64,000 nt of DNA from Methylotenera oryzisoli (GTDB lineage Bacteria; Pseudomonadota; Gammaproteobacteria; Burkholderiales; Methylophilaceae), in the NCBI GenBank assembly GCA_945881735.1, contig CAMCVF010000005.1:88989-152988 (forward strand), given 5' to 3'. The first letter of the stretch is position 1, and each line of letters opens with the position of its first letter. The position numbers and the translations under genes are program-made. Shown one piece after another: positions 9,526-20,841 of the stretch. The notes below the pieces were generated by a model. That model saw only the letters and a program-made list of their open reading frames with translations, had not been told where the DNA came from and did no database searches.

Positions 9526-10311
9526 TTATTTATAATCGATAATCAGCGGTGCATGGTCGCTAAATTTTTGCACTTTATAGATTGAAGTTTGCACAGCGCG
9601 TGCGGCCAATTCTGGTGTAGCCACTTGATAATCCAAGCGCCAACCTACGTTTTTTTCATAGGCCGCACCGCGATTACTCCACCAGGTATAACATTCGTCA
9701 GTAGTTGCAGGGTGTAAAGTACGGTACACATCTACCAAGCCAACACGCCCGAATAAATCTGTTAACCAAGCGCGTTCTTCTGGCAAAAAGCCAGAATTCT
9801 TTTTATTGCCTTTGTAATTTTTTAAATCAATTTCTTGGTGCGCGATATTCCAATCACCGCATACCAACACATCGCGGCCACTTTTTCTTAAGTTTTCTAG
9901 ATGCGGCATAATGCGCGCCAGTACGCTAAATTTAAACGCTTGCCGTTCTTCGCCACTTGAGCCGCTGGGCAAATAAAGCGAAATCACGCTTAGACTTTTT
10001 CCATTTAAATCATCAAAATTAGCCTCAATATAGCGGCCTTCAGAATCAATATCGGGAATGCCCAAGCCTTCAACCACCGCATTTGGCTTCTGCTTGCAAT
10101 AAATACCAACGCCGCTGTAGCCCTTTTTTTCGGCATAGTGAAAATAGCCATAGTAGCCAGCAGGTGCGAGCATCTCTGCGGTCATATCCGATGCTTGTGC
10201 TTTTACTTCTTGCAGACAGATAACATCGGCCTCTTGCGTTTGCAGCCAAGCAAAAAAGCCCTTGTTATTGGCAGAACGAATTCCGTTTAAATTTGCCGTT
10301 ATAATGCGCAT
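9526..10311 (-). CDS. xth: Exodeoxyribonuclease III (AP endonuclease)
   Basis: Mg-dependent 3'-5' exonuclease and abasic-site endonuclease of base excision repair. 261 aa from ATG 10311; a TTG four codons upstream (10323) is less likely because family members start MRIITANLNGIR. Visible: ITANLNGIRSA, CLQEVKAQ with the metal-binding Glu, GDWNIAH, and the C-terminal SDHAPLIIDY with the catalytic Asp-His. The pyrE start lies only 22 bases away on the other strand, so the promoters of the two divergent genes must overlap each other's 5' regions. Confidence 0.95.
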   Translation of the reverse strand: MRIITANLNGIRSANNKGFFAWLQTQEADVICLQEVKAQASDMTAEMLAPAGYYGYFHYAEKKGYSGVGIYCKQKPNAVVEGLGIPDIDSEGRYIEANFDDLNGKSLSVISLYLPSGSSGEERQAFKFSVLARIMPHLENLRKSGRDVLVCGDWNIAHQEIDLKNYKGNKKNSGFLPEERAWLTDLFGRVGLVDVYRTLHPATTDECYTWWSNRGAAYEKNVGWRLDYQVATPELAARAVQTSIYKVQKFSDHAPLIIDYK

Positions 10312-10333
10312 ATTGACTTTCAATTGATTAATA

Positions 10334-10999
10334 ATGATGAATACCCAGCCTAATAATGGCCAGTTAAGCCAAGATTTTATTGCTTTCTCTATTCAAAAAC
10401 AGGTGCTTAAATTTGGTGAATTTAAAACCAAAGCAGGCCGTTTAAGCCCTTATTTTTTTAATGCTGGCCTTTTTAACGATGGCGAAAGCTTATTAAAACT
10501 AGGCGAATTTTACTACGAGAGCATTCAAAAATCAGGCATAAAGTTTGATATGCTATTTGGTCCAGCCTACAAAGGCATTGCTTTAGCCGCCGCAATTGTC
10601 ATTGCATTTGCCAAAAATGGTCATAATTTACCCTATGCCTACAATCGCAAAGAAGCTAAAGACCATGGCGAAGGCGGTGTTATTGTGGGCAGTCCATTAC
10701 AAGGTCGTGTTTTAATAATTGATGACGTGATTTCAGCAGGAACATCGGTGCGTGAGTCCGTTGATTTGATTACAAAACACGGCGCAACGCCTTGTGGCGT
10801 GGCGATTGCGCTAGACAGGCAAGAAAAAGGGCTAGGCGAATTATCGGCTGTACAGGAAGTACAGAAACTGCATCAAATTCCAGTTTGTGCGATCGCCGAT
10901 TTAAGTAATTTATTACAATTCATTCAACATGACCCTGACATGGTACAACACTTGCTTAATGTAAAAGAATACCGCCAACAATATGGCGTGACTTTTTAA
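10334..10999 (+). CDS. pyrE: Orotate phosphoribosyltransferase
   Basis: Converts orotate and PRPP to OMP in pyrimidine synthesis. 221 aa, normal size. Seen: KAGRLSPYFFNAG at the N-terminus, FGPAYKGIALA, the flexible loop YNRKEAKDHGEGG, and the PRPP-binding VLIIDDVISAGTSVRE. Two adjacent ATGs (10334 and 10337) could serve as start. Divergent from xth with a 22-base gap, an arrangement common in betaproteobacteria. Confidence 0.96.
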   Translation: MMNTQPNNGQLSQDFIAFSIQKQVLKFGEFKTKAGRLSPYFFNAGLFNDGESLLKLGEFYYESIQKSGIKFDMLFGPAYKGIALAAAIVIAFAKNGHNLPYAYNRKEAKDHGEGGVIVGSPLQGRVLIIDDVISAGTSVRESVDLITKHGATPCGVAIALDRQEKGLGELSAVQEVQKLHQIPVCAIADLSNLLQFIQHDPDMVQHLLNVKEYRQQYGVTF

Positions 11000-11049
11000 A
11001 ACAAAGCTGTATAGATTACAAATTTGTTGTGCAGTGTTTGGGAGTTGAT

Positions 11050-11655
11050 ATGAAAAATTTAACTTTAATCATAAGTGCTTGCTTATGCCTAATCAATGTT
11101 AATGCATATGCTGAAGAAGAAAAGATTGTTAAGTGGGTAGATAGCAGCGGAGTAACGCACTATAGCGATAAATTACCTAGCAAAGAAACGGGGCGCAGCA
11201 ACGTAGAAATGAGCAAAAAAGGTATTGTTTTAAAGAAAAATATCGTTCTGGATCAACAAGCGGCTGCAAAAGAATACCAGAAACAGCAAGAAATATTGGC
11301 ACAAGAACGCCGCGATAAAGTACTGCTTGCCTCTTATACCAATGTAGAAGAAATTGATTTAGCGCGTGACCGCAATTTAGAAACAGACCAAGCAGCGATT
11401 CAGGCCCTTATGCAAAGCAAACTAATCATAGCCAATAAAACAACGCGTAACAAAAAAACGGCGCAAAGCTTTAAAAATAGGCCCCTACCAGCTTACTTAA
11501 TTGATGAACTCAAGCTTGCGCAAGTAGAATCCGATAAGCTTGATAAGAAAATTCAACATCGCAAAAATAATATGCAGGCTATCAGCAAACGTTACGCCGA
11601 TGAAAAAGCCCATTTTATAGAACTGAAACAGCGCAATTTAAACCAAGCTCAATAA
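11050..11655 (+). CDS. DUF4124 domain secreted protein
   Basis: 201 aa. ATG 11050 is chosen over the upstream frame because GGAG (11041-11044) precedes it and a signal peptide ending in NAYA follows. Right after cleavage comes the DUF4124 core (VKWVDSSGVTHYSDKLPS, residues about 28-46), a short beta domain common in periplasmic proteins of beta- and gammaproteobacteria. The remainder (about 70-200) is highly charged and helical, rich in Lys, Gln and Glu, and likely forms a coiled coil. Function is unknown. It follows pyrE by about 50 bases and converges on gatB. Confidence 0.8.
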   Translation: MKNLTLIISACLCLINVNAYAEEEKIVKWVDSSGVTHYSDKLPSKETGRSNVEMSKKGIVLKKNIVLDQQAAAKEYQKQQEILAQERRDKVLLASYTNVEEIDLARDRNLETDQAAIQALMQSKLIIANKTTRNKKTAQSFKNRPLPAYLIDELKLAQVESDKLDKKIQHRKNNMQAISKRYADEKAHFIELKQRNLNQAQ

Positions 11656-11717
11656 ATTGGCGGCAACATGTTTGCCCCTAAAGAAAGTTTAGTTAATTAA
11701 GGCTAGGCATATCAAGT

Positions 11718-13166
11718 TTAATTGGCCAGTTTTTTCTTTAAAACTTCGTTCACTTGCGCAGGGTTGGCTTTGCCTTTTGAGGCTTTCATGGCTTGACCCA
11801 CTAGCGCATTAAAGGCTTTTTCTTTACCTGCTTTAAATTCTTCTACCATCGCAGGATTCGCTTTTAGCACTTCATCAATAATCGCTTCAATCGCGCCACT
11901 GTCAGATTCTTGTTTTAGGCCTTTTTCAGCAATAATGGCATCCACTTCACCTTCGCCTGCCCACATGGCTTCAAACACTTGCTTGGCCGCATTGTTTGAA
12001 ATTGTGTTGTCTGCGATGCGTTTTAATAGTTGTGCTAATTGCGCAGCGCTAATGGGTGACTCATTAATCATTTTTTCTTCAGTATTTAACTTTGCCGAAA
12101 TAGCGCCCATTATCCAATTGGCAGCGGGTTTGGCATCACTTCCTGCGTGAACAGTTGCCGTAAAGTAATCCGCTAACTCGCGGCTTGCCGTAAGGGCCGC
12201 CGCGTCATAACTACTCAAAGCATAATCCGCCTCAAAGCGCGCCTTCATGGCATCTGGTAATTCTGGCATTGTCGCCTTTACGCGCGCTTTATCGGCCGCG
12301 GTAACTTCTAAAGGCAACAAATCGGGGTCTGGAAAATAACGGTAATCATTGGCCTCTTCTTTAGAGCGCATGGCTTTTGTTTCGCCCGTGTCTGGATTAA
12401 ACAAAACGGTTGCCTGTTGAATGGTGCCGCCATCCTCTAACGTTTCAATTTGCCAGCGCGTTTCGTATTCAATCGCTTGCGTCATAAATTTGAATGAATT
12501 CAGGTTTTTAATTTCGCGGCGCGTGCCGAACTTGTCAGTGCCTTTTGGGCGTACCGATACATTTACATCGCATCTAAAACTACCTTCTTGCATATTGCCA
12601 TCGCAAATATCAATCCATTGCACTAGCTCATGCAGTTTTTTGGCATATGCAACCGCTTCTGACGCGCTACGCATATCTGGCTCTGTCACAATTTCTAGCA
12701 AAGGTGTCCCAGCGCGATTTAAATCAATGCCACTCATACCCTCTAACGCGCCATGTACAGACTTACCCGCATCTTCTTCCAAATGTGCGCGGGTGATATT
12801 AATCACTTTTTCATAGGCCGCATTTTTGCCACTGGCTGGTACTTGAATCGTCACCGCGCCTTTGCCAACAACTGGCAATTCAAACTGGCTAATTTGATAG
12901 CCTTTTGGCAAATCGGGATAAAAGTAATTTTTGCGGCTAAACACAGAGCGCGCAGGAATGTCGGCATTAATCGCCAAGCCGAATTTAATCGCACATTCCA
13001 CCGCTTGTTTGTTTAAAACGGGCAACACACCCGGTAAGGCAATGCTCACTTCATCGGCTTGTGTATTAGGCTCTGCGCCGTAAGTAATTGAAGCACCACT
13101 AAATTGTTTACTTTTTGTTCTTAACTGCGTGTGGGTTTCTAGCCCAATAACAACTTCCCATTCCAT
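11718..13166 (-). CDS. gatB: Asp/Glu-tRNA amidotransferase subunit B
   Basis: Kinase/amidotransferase subunit of GatCAB, which turns misacylated Glu-tRNA(Gln) or Asp-tRNA(Asn) into the correct amide form. 482 aa. Visible: [13 protein letters not shown] at the N-terminus, [19 protein letters not shown], and DVNVSVRP, all GatB signatures; the C-terminal 120 residues form the helical tRNA-binding YqeY-like tail. Last gene of gatC-gatA-gatB, one base after gatA. Presence of GatCAB suggests that Gln-tRNA and/or Asn-tRNA is made indirectly; the cognate synthetases are not in the window. Confidence 0.97.
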   Translation of the reverse strand: MEWEVVIGLETHTQLRTKSKQFSGASITYGAEPNTQADEVSIALPGVLPVLNKQAVECAIKFGLAINADIPARSVFSRKNYFYPDLPKGYQISQFELPVVGKGAVTIQVPASGKNAAYEKVINITRAHLEEDAGKSVHGALEGMSGIDLNRAGTPLLEIVTEPDMRSASEAVAYAKKLHELVQWIDICDGNMQEGSFRCDVNVSVRPKGTDKFGTRREIKNLNSFKFMTQAIEYETRWQIETLEDGGTIQQATVLFNPDTGETKAMRSKEEANDYRYFPDPDLLPLEVTAADKARVKATMPELPDAMKARFEADYALSSYDAAALTASRELADYFTATVHAGSDAKPAANWIMGAISAKLNTEEKMINESPISAAQLAQLLKRIADNTISNNAAKQVFEAMWAGEGEVDAIIAEKGLKQESDSGAIEAIIDEVLKANPAMVEEFKAGKEKAFNALVGQAMKASKGKANPAQVNEVLKKKLAN

Positions 13167-13167
13167 C

Positions 13168-14634
13168 TTAAATACCCTCTGGCATAGCGAGATGCCAATC
13201 TGTTACTTGTTGATAAGCATGCGCCACATCTAACATACGCGCTTCATCAAAATAATTACCCATTAACTGCAGGCCCACGGGTAAGCCGTTTGAGAAACCT
13301 GCTGGGATGCTCATACCCGGCAAGCCTGCTAAATTGGTAGCAATGGTGTAAACGTCTTGCAGATACATGGCCACTGGATCATCTGCTTTTTCACCTGCTT
13401 TAAAAGCTGTTGAAGGTGCGGTTGGGCCCATAATCACATCGCATTGTTTAAAGGCTTGTGTGAAGTCATCGGCAATCAGGCGCCTAATTTGCTGAGCCTT
13501 TAAATAGTAGGCATCGTAATAACCAGCACTCAACACATAAGTGCCAATCAAAATACGGCGTTTGACTTCAGCACCAAAGCCTTCAGAACGGCTTTTCATG
13601 TACATATCCATCAAGTCATCATATTCAGCAGCGCGATGACCGTAGCGCACGCCGTCATAGCGCGACAAATTAGAGCTAGCTTCGGCTGGGGCTAATACGT
13701 AATAAACAGGGATGGATAATTGGCTGTTTGGCAACGAAATATCCACCGTTTCTGCGCCTAGCTTGCGATATTCGGCAATCGCCTCTTGTACCACTTTTGC
13801 GACATTGGCATCTAGGCCATCGGCAAAATATTCTTTTGGCAAACCAATGCGCAAGCCTTTTAATGGTTGCGTGCCTTGTATGTTACTCAAACCACGCGTG
13901 TAATCTTCTTTGGGACGATTCAAGCTTGTAGAATCGCGCTCATCAAAGCCTGTCATCACATTCATCATCAAGGCACAATCTTCTGCGCTTTTTGCCATAG
14001 GCCCCGCTTGGTCTAAGCTAGAAGCAAACGCAATCATGCCGTAACGAGAAACCAAGCCATAGGTTGGTTTTAAACCTGTAAATCCACAAAGGCTGGCTGG
14101 CTGACGAATTGAACCGCCTGTATCCGTGCCCGTTGCAGCCGCACATAACCTGGCCGCAACCGCCGCCGCAGAACCACCTGAGCTACCGCCTGGCACGCGA
14201 TCAAAATCCCAAGGATTTTTAACGCCACCAAAATAACTGGTTTCGTTAGAAGAACCCATGGCGAATTCATCCATATTGGTTTTGCCTAAATTTACCGCGC
14301 CTGCATTGTCAAATTGCGTAATAACATACGCATCATAAGGCGCGACAAAATTTGCAAGCATTTTAGAGCCGCAAGTGGTTTGCCAGCCTTTTGCACAAAA
14401 AATATCTTTTTGGGCAAAAGGGATACCAGTTAGTGGCTCTGCTTTACCATTAGCAATACGCACATCAGCGGCTTTAGCTTGCGCTAATGTTTTATCGGCA
14501 TTTAAAGCGATATAGGCATTAATGGTTGGATTGTATTTATTAATACGGTCAAGAAACGTTTGCGTCATTTCAACGCTGGAGATTTCTTTCTTAGCCAGCA
14601 TCTGGCTTAAATTTTTAAGGCTACTATTAATCAT
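13168..14634 (-). CDS. gatA: Asp/Glu-tRNA amidotransferase subunit A (amidase)
   Basis: Glutaminase subunit of GatCAB, releasing ammonia from glutamine for use by GatB. 488 aa amidase-signature protein. The Ser-cisSer-Lys triad is visible: Lys in [14 protein letters not shown], and the serines in [17 protein letters not shown] with [30 protein letters not shown] is the GatA-specific segment. Nine bases separate it from gatC; gatB follows. Confidence 0.97.
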   Translation of the reverse strand: MINSSLKNLSQMLAKKEISSVEMTQTFLDRINKYNPTINAYIALNADKTLAQAKAADVRIANGKAEPLTGIPFAQKDIFCAKGWQTTCGSKMLANFVAPYDAYVITQFDNAGAVNLGKTNMDEFAMGSSNETSYFGGVKNPWDFDRVPGGSSGGSAAAVAARLCAAATGTDTGGSIRQPASLCGFTGLKPTYGLVSRYGMIAFASSLDQAGPMAKSAEDCALMMNVMTGFDERDSTSLNRPKEDYTRGLSNIQGTQPLKGLRIGLPKEYFADGLDANVAKVVQEAIAEYRKLGAETVDISLPNSQLSIPVYYVLAPAEASSNLSRYDGVRYGHRAAEYDDLMDMYMKSRSEGFGAEVKRRILIGTYVLSAGYYDAYYLKAQQIRRLIADDFTQAFKQCDVIMGPTAPSTAFKAGEKADDPVAMYLQDVYTIATNLAGLPGMSIPAGFSNGLPVGLQLMGNYFDEARMLDVAHAYQQVTDWHLAMPEGI

Positions 14635-14643
14635 GTTATTTTT

Positions 14644-14958
14644 CTATTCAATTACTTTTGGAACAAGATACAAACCGCTATCTACCGCTTTTTCCGCCGA
14701 ACCGTTGCCTAAAAAAGGCGCATTACTTTGAAAAGCTTCACGCTGATTAATGGCGGTTACCACATCTTCCCTTAATCGTTGCGTGACATCTTGCGAATGC
14801 GACATAGGCGTAATATTAGTAGTATCCACCGCCTGCATTTGCTCGATTAAGCCTAAAATACCACTGAGTTTGGTGAGAGTAGCAGTTGCTTCTTGATCGC
14901 TAATTTCTAAGCGCGCCAAATGCGCAATCCGTTTAATATCGGTGATGTTGAGAGCCAT
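14644..14958 (-). CDS. gatC: Asp/Glu-tRNA amidotransferase subunit C
   Basis: Small scaffold subunit (104 aa) that wraps GatA and stabilises the GatAB interface. Matches the family in [16 protein letters not shown] near the N-terminus and in the C-terminal LREDVV and NAPFLGNG segments. First gene of the gatCAB operon, divergent from mreB; the 190-base gap must carry both promoters. Confidence 0.93.
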   Translation of the reverse strand: MALNITDIKRIAHLARLEISDQEATATLTKLSGILGLIEQMQAVDTTNITPMSHSQDVTQRLREDVVTAINQREAFQSNAPFLGNGSAEKAVDSGLYLVPKVIE

Positions 14959-15016
14959 AAAAACGATTCAATTTGAAAATTTAGAGGATTATTAAAACGT
15001 GCATAAAAAAATTGTG

Positions 15017-15033
15017 GTTTGTTTGTAACAAAC
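15017..15033. promoter_or_regulatory. Inverted repeat between gatC and mreB
   Basis: GTTTGTT-TGT-AACAAAC, two perfect 7-base arms with a 3-base centre, located in the divergent gatC/mreB intergenic region 59 bases before the gatC start and 116 before mreB. Could be a shared operator. No regulator is known to me for this site. Confidence 0.3.
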
Positions 15034-15061
15034 TGTAAGTACACCTTAATATTCGATGTAA

Positions 15062-16192
<1,131 letters not shown>

Positions 16193-16245
16193 GCAGTCGG
16201 TTTCGCATCCATTATTAACGCATCGACACGTTTATTAGTGTTGGC

Positions 16246-17238
16246 ATGCTTAAGGGTGTTCATCAAAAGCTAGAACCGCAACAAACACCCGCTTTCTTTG
16301 TTCGCGGTGCTAGCCCGTTTTCACGCATGGTATTTTTTTGCGCGCTATCTATCATCATCATGGCAACAGACGCGCGCTTAAATTATCTTTCGCAGTTACG
16401 CCAAGGCTTTATTGCTGCGCTACACCCTTTAGAGATGATTGCCAAAGCGCCCAGCAATTGGGTGCGCGATGTAAACCGATATTTTTCGGCGCACAATCAA
16501 TTAGTGCAAGAAAACTACGCGCTTAAGCAGCAAGCATTTGAGCATCAAGTCAGGCTGCAACGCTTAACGACTATTGAGGCAGAAAATACCCATTTGCGTA
16601 GCTTATTAAATGGTGATATTCCGATTCAGCCAAAAGCGATTTTGGGTGAAATTTCGCACACAGGGCGCGACCCTTTTAGCTTGGTAGTAGTGGTTAACCG
16701 TGGCAGCCAGCACAATGTTAAAGCCGGACAAGCAGTGGCCGATTCAAAGGGTGTGATTGGCCAAATCACACGCGTTTTTCCATTCAGTAGCGAAGTCACC
16801 CTGATTACCGATAAGGGACTTTCGATTCCGATTCAAATTGAGCGAAATCAACTGCGCGCGATTGCGTTTGGCGAAGGCAATAACACCTTAGATATACCTT
16901 ATTTACCTGCCAATGTTGACATTAAGGTGGGCGATAAATTAGTGACTTCTGGTATTGATGGCGTTTACCCCTCTGGTTTGGCGGTGGCAAAGGTGACCAA
17001 GATTTTACAAAATCCAGAGTCGCCATTTGCTAAAATTATTAGCACGCCAGTATCTGAAGTGAGTAATCACTTACAGCTTCTGATATTAGAATTGCCACAG
17101 ATTAAAGAAGCAGCACTGCCTGTAACAACAACAATAGCCACTGACGCTAACGCAACAGTTACGCCAACTTCCGTAGTAAAACCAGCAACAAAATCGCCAG
17201 CATCAGCAAATGAGGCTAAGCCCAATGCGCCCAACTAG
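16246..17238 (+). CDS. mreC: Rod shape-determining protein MreC
   Basis: Periplasmic scaffold anchored by one N-terminal membrane helix (about residues 27-45); it activates PBP2/RodA. 330 aa. After the helix comes a coiled coil (about 80-125), then the two beta-barrel halves with ISHTGRDPFSLVVVVNRGS and GVIGQITRVFPFSSEVTLITD, both typical. The last 40 residues are a Thr/Ala/Pro/Lys-rich tail not needed for the fold. It overlaps mreD. Confidence 0.94.
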   Translation: MLKGVHQKLEPQQTPAFFVRGASPFSRMVFFCALSIIIMATDARLNYLSQLRQGFIAALHPLEMIAKAPSNWVRDVNRYFSAHNQLVQENYALKQQAFEHQVRLQRLTTIEAENTHLRSLLNGDIPIQPKAILGEISHTGRDPFSLVVVVNRGSQHNVKAGQAVADSKGVIGQITRVFPFSSEVTLITDKGLSIPIQIERNQLRAIAFGEGNNTLDIPYLPANVDIKVGDKLVTSGIDGVYPSGLAVAKVTKILQNPESPFAKIISTPVSEVSNHLQLLILELPQIKEAALPVTTTIATDANATVTPTSVVKPATKSPASANEAKPNAPN

Positions 17239-17701
17239 CTTAGTCGCCGTTATTATCACTTTGTTGATTGCGCTTATCTGCCAACTATTCCCTTGGGCAG
17301 GGCAGGGCGTTATTTTACGCCCTGACTTTATGCTGGTGGTGATGTTGTATTGGCTCTTACGCGCTCCCAATCTTTGCAATGTGGGTACAGCATGGATTGC
17401 AGGCATATTGGTTGATTTGGCCACTGGCAGCTTGCTTGGTCAGCACGCGTTGAGCTTTACCTTAACCGCGTATATCGGCCTAAGCTATCAACGCAGATTG
17501 GTGCTGTTTAGCCCATGGCAGATAGCTGGTTATGTGTTTGGCTTACTAATGTTTGAGCGCCTATTAATGCTATTTTTAAAACTATTTGAAGGCAACAGCT
17601 TCCCAGGCTGGGCTTACTTTTTACCAGTGATTTCAGGCCTAATACTCTGGCACATCATGATTATGCTGTTTGGGGCTCTTACACGCCCTAAACATAAATA
17701 G
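17225..17701 (+). CDS. mreD: Rod shape-determining protein MreD
   Basis: Small inner-membrane partner of MreC, with about five predicted helices. ATG 17225 (MRPTSLVAVIITLL) gives the usual MreD beginning; ATG 17210 would add five residues and deepen the overlap with mreC from 14 to 29 bases. Family signature: VILRPDFMLVVMLYWLLRAP followed by GILVDLATGSLLGQHAL. Translational coupling with mreC is likely because of the overlap. Confidence 0.9.
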   Translation: MRPTSLVAVIITLLIALICQLFPWAGQGVILRPDFMLVVMLYWLLRAPNLCNVGTAWIAGILVDLATGSLLGQHALSFTLTAYIGLSYQRRLVLFSPWQIAGYVFGLLMFERLLMLFLKLFEGNSFPGWAYFLPVISGLILWHIMIMLFGALTRPKHK

Positions 17702-17711
17702 CTTTTTTTGT

Positions 17712-19676
17712 ATGGCTTACGGTAACGAACTTAAAAATCACCAAAATGAGCTGCATCACTTTAGGCTACGCCTAACCGTGCTGGGGTTTTTAGTGCTGAT
17801 TGCTTTTAGTATTTTGGCTTCACGATTTTATTTCTTACAAATAAATCGTTACGATTATTATCAAACGCTAGCCGAAAATAATCGTATATCTATCGTGCCA
17901 ATCGCCCCAAACCGGGGTTTAATCACCGATAGAAACGGCATAGTGTTGGCACATAACTTTTTTGTGTATACCTTGGAGATCACCCCCTCCAAAATAGCCA
18001 ATTTAGAATCGACCATAGCTGAACTAAGTCAATTAGTTGAAATTAATAAAAGCGATTTAAAGCGATTTAAAAAGCTAAAAGCGCAAAGTAATAGTTTTGA
18101 AAGCGTACCAATTCGCACTCACTTAAACGAAGTAGAGGCCGCAAAATTCGCTGCAAATCGCTATCGTTTTCCTGGGGTTGAAATTAAATCGCGTCTATTC
18201 CGCCACTACCCACAGGGCAAAATGGGTGCGCACATGATTGGCTACATTGGTCGCATAAACGATAAAGATTTAACTAAACTAGCCGAAAAAGATGTGCTAT
18301 CGAATTACAAAGGGTCGGACCACATTGGTAAAAGCGGTATTGAACAATCGTACGAATCGGAATTGCATGGCACAACTGGATTTCAGCAAGTAGAAATCGA
18401 TGCGGATGGCAAAGCCGTTAGGGTACTTTCTAGCAAGGCGCCTGTTTCAGGTAACAATTTAGTATTGTCTGCCGATATTAAATTACAAGAAATTGCCGAA
18501 ACCGCATTTGGTGACCACCGCGGTGCGCTAGTAGCCATTAAACCCAGCACAGGTGAAGTGCTGGCATTTGCCAGCATGCCTACTTTTGACCCCAATTTAT
18601 TTGTGGATGGCATTGATACTGAAAATTGGAAGCTATTAAACGAGTCGCTGGATAAGCCACTAATCAACCGACCATTACGCGGCATTTACCCTCCAGGTTC
18701 TACGTTTAAGCCTTTTGCCGCGCTGGCTGGTTTAGAGGCAGGCAAACGCGAGCCTCCTTTTAGCATTAACGATGCAGGCTATTTTATGTTGCCAAATAGT
18801 AGACACCGCTATCGCGATTGGAAACCTGGTGGCCATGGCAATGTGGATATGCGGCGAGCGATTACCATTTCTTGCGATACTTTTTTTTACGGCCTAGCCA
18901 TGGAATTAGGTATTGAAAAGCTAACCGACTTTGTACGATTTTTTGGCTTTGGTGAAAAAAGTGGAATTGATATCGCGGGTGAGGTGGGTGGTTTGTTACC
19001 CACGCCAAAATGGAAACAGCGTCGCTTTAAACAACCTTGGTATAAAGGTGAAACGGTGATTGTAGGTATTGGTCAAGGCTACACGCTGGCAACGCCTATG
19101 CAACTGGCCCAAGCGACCGCCATTTTAGCCAACAAAGGCGTTGCCATGCGCCCGCATTTAGTTTCAAGCATTACCAATAGCAAAACCGGCGTAAATAAAG
19201 TTAATAAACCATTTATAAACAACACCATTATCCTTAAAGACAAAAATTTAGAAATTGTAAAACTGGGTATGATTGATGTAACACTACCAGGCGGCACCGC
19301 TGCTGCCGTTGGAGCCAATGCTGGGTATAGTATTGCGGCTAAAACAGGTACTGCGCAGGTGATTGGTATCAAGCAAAATGAAAAGTATAACGAAAAATTA
19401 ATTAATGAACGCCATCGCGATCATGCTCTATTTATCGCTTACGCCCCAGCCGAAAATCCAACGATTGCGGTAGCCGTCATTGTTGAAAATGGTAGTCATG
19501 GCGGCTCTACTGCTGGGCCAATCGCCAGAAAAGTCATGGATTATTATCTATTAGGTAAGCTCCCTGTGGTTGAGCCGCCTAAAGACGCAAAAATTACACC
19601 CTCTATTACAGGAAATGCGATTACAACTCTTATCCAGCCAATCGAAAATGCGCTAGAAGAAAAACTTCATGACTAA
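17712..19676 (+). CDS. mrdA: Penicillin-binding protein 2 (PBP2, peptidoglycan transpeptidase)
   Basis: Elongation-specific monofunctional transpeptidase, anchored by one N-terminal helix (about residues 20-42), working with RodA. ATG 17712 is taken because it gives the usual short cytoplasmic N-terminus; the frame upstream overlaps mreD. 654 aa. Seen: pedestal domain with NRGLITDRNGIVLA, active-site SxxK in GSTFKPFAALAGL, SCDTFF (SxN-equivalent) and KTGTAQV (KTG box). Gap of ten bases after mreD. Confidence 0.96.
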   Translation: MAYGNELKNHQNELHHFRLRLTVLGFLVLIAFSILASRFYFLQINRYDYYQTLAENNRISIVPIAPNRGLITDRNGIVLAHNFFVYTLEITPSKIANLESTIAELSQLVEINKSDLKRFKKLKAQSNSFESVPIRTHLNEVEAAKFAANRYRFPGVEIKSRLFRHYPQGKMGAHMIGYIGRINDKDLTKLAEKDVLSNYKGSDHIGKSGIEQSYESELHGTTGFQQVEIDADGKAVRVLSSKAPVSGNNLVLSADIKLQEIAETAFGDHRGALVAIKPSTGEVLAFASMPTFDPNLFVDGIDTENWKLLNESLDKPLINRPLRGIYPPGSTFKPFAALAGLEAGKREPPFSINDAGYFMLPNSRHRYRDWKPGGHGNVDMRRAITISCDTFFYGLAMELGIEKLTDFVRFFGFGEKSGIDIAGEVGGLLPTPKWKQRRFKQPWYKGETVIVGIGQGYTLATPMQLAQATAILANKGVAMRPHLVSSITNSKTGVNKVNKPFINNTIILKDKNLEIVKLGMIDVTLPGGTAAAVGANAGYSIAAKTGTAQVIGIKQNEKYNEKLINERHRDHALFIAYAPAENPTIAVAVIVENGSHGGSTAGPIARKVMDYYLLGKLPVVEPPKDAKITPSITGNAITTLIQPIENALEEKLHD

Positions 19677-19738
19677 ACGCCTATTCAATACTGTGTTTTC
19701 GACAAGTCGATTAATGCTAACGCGAATTAAAGGCTTCT

Positions 19739-20836
19739 ATGTTTAGTAAACTTGTTCAACCTTTTTTTAAGCATATCGATTCATTTCTGATTAGCTGCTT
19801 ATTGTTTACGATGCTGGTCGGGTTGTTTGTGTTATATAGTGCCTCTGGGCAAAGTTTTGGCAGGGTAAGCGCGCAAATCATCAATATTGCGGTGGCACTT
19901 ACTGCTATGTGGATGGTGGCTAATATTCAGCCGCAACTTCTTGAACGAATCGCGCCACCTATTTATATGATGGGCGTTTTATTACTAATTAGCGTTGCTC
20001 TTTTTGGAGATATTAGTCATGGCGCAAGGCGCTGGCTAAACTTAGGCTTTACCAAAATTCAGCCTTCCGAAATTATGCGCATTGCTGCCCCTATGATGCT
20101 AGCTTGGTTTTTTGCCAAACGTGAAGCAAGCCCACGCATTCGGGATTTTTTCTTTGCCGCCATTTTACTGGTAGTACCTGTTGTATTGATTATGAAACAG
20201 CCCGATTTAGGCACTGCTTTATTAGTGACTTCTTCAGGATTTTATATTCTTTTTTTAGCAGGGCTTAGCTGGAAATTTTTACTTGGTGGCGCCGTCACCA
20301 TCGGCGCATTAACACCCATTTTTTGGTCACTATTGCATGATTATCAGCGCCGTCGAATTGAAATTTTAATTGATCCCACGCAAGACCCTCTGGGAGCAGG
20401 CTACCACACCATTCAAGCCACCATTGCGCTGGGCTCTGGCGGAGCAACAGGCAAAGGCTGGCTTAACGGCACACAATCACAATTAGATTTTTTACCAGAG
20501 CGCACCACAGACTTTATTTTTGCCGTATTTGGCGAAGAGTTTGGCATGATTGGCAATATCATTTTGCTGATTTTATTTAGCCTAATTATCATTCGCGGCT
20601 TAATCATTGCAGGGCAAGCGCAAACCACTTTTAGCCGATTATTGGCGGGCAGCATCACCTTAACTTTTTTCACTTATACATTCGTGAATATCGGAATGGT
20701 CAGTGGCATATTGCCGGTAGTCGGTGTACCCTTGCCATTAATTAGCTATGGCGGCACATCAATGGTGTCACTATTTATTAGCTTTGGAATCTTAATGAGC
20801 ATACAAACCCATAAAAAATTAGTAGCGTCAGGATAA
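19739..20836 (+). CDS. rodA: Peptidoglycan glycosyltransferase RodA (SEDS)
   Basis: SEDS-family glycan polymerase of the elongasome, paired with PBP2. 365 aa with about ten membrane helices. Visible: GDISHGARRWLNLGF, IQPSEIMRIAAP, LMKQPDLGTALLVTSSG (here as IMKQPDLGTALL), and the C-terminal LPVVGVPLPLISYGGTSM that marks RodA/FtsW proteins. 62 bases after mrdA and five before rlpA. Confidence 0.97.
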   Translation: MFSKLVQPFFKHIDSFLISCLLFTMLVGLFVLYSASGQSFGRVSAQIINIAVALTAMWMVANIQPQLLERIAPPIYMMGVLLLISVALFGDISHGARRWLNLGFTKIQPSEIMRIAAPMMLAWFFAKREASPRIRDFFFAAILLVVPVVLIMKQPDLGTALLVTSSGFYILFLAGLSWKFLLGGAVTIGALTPIFWSLLHDYQRRRIEILIDPTQDPLGAGYHTIQATIALGSGGATGKGWLNGTQSQLDFLPERTTDFIFAVFGEEFGMIGNIILLILFSLIIIRGLIIAGQAQTTFSRLLAGSITLTFFTYTFVNIGMVSGILPVVGVPLPLISYGGTSMVSLFISFGILMSIQTHKKLVASG

Positions 20837-20841
20837 GTATT

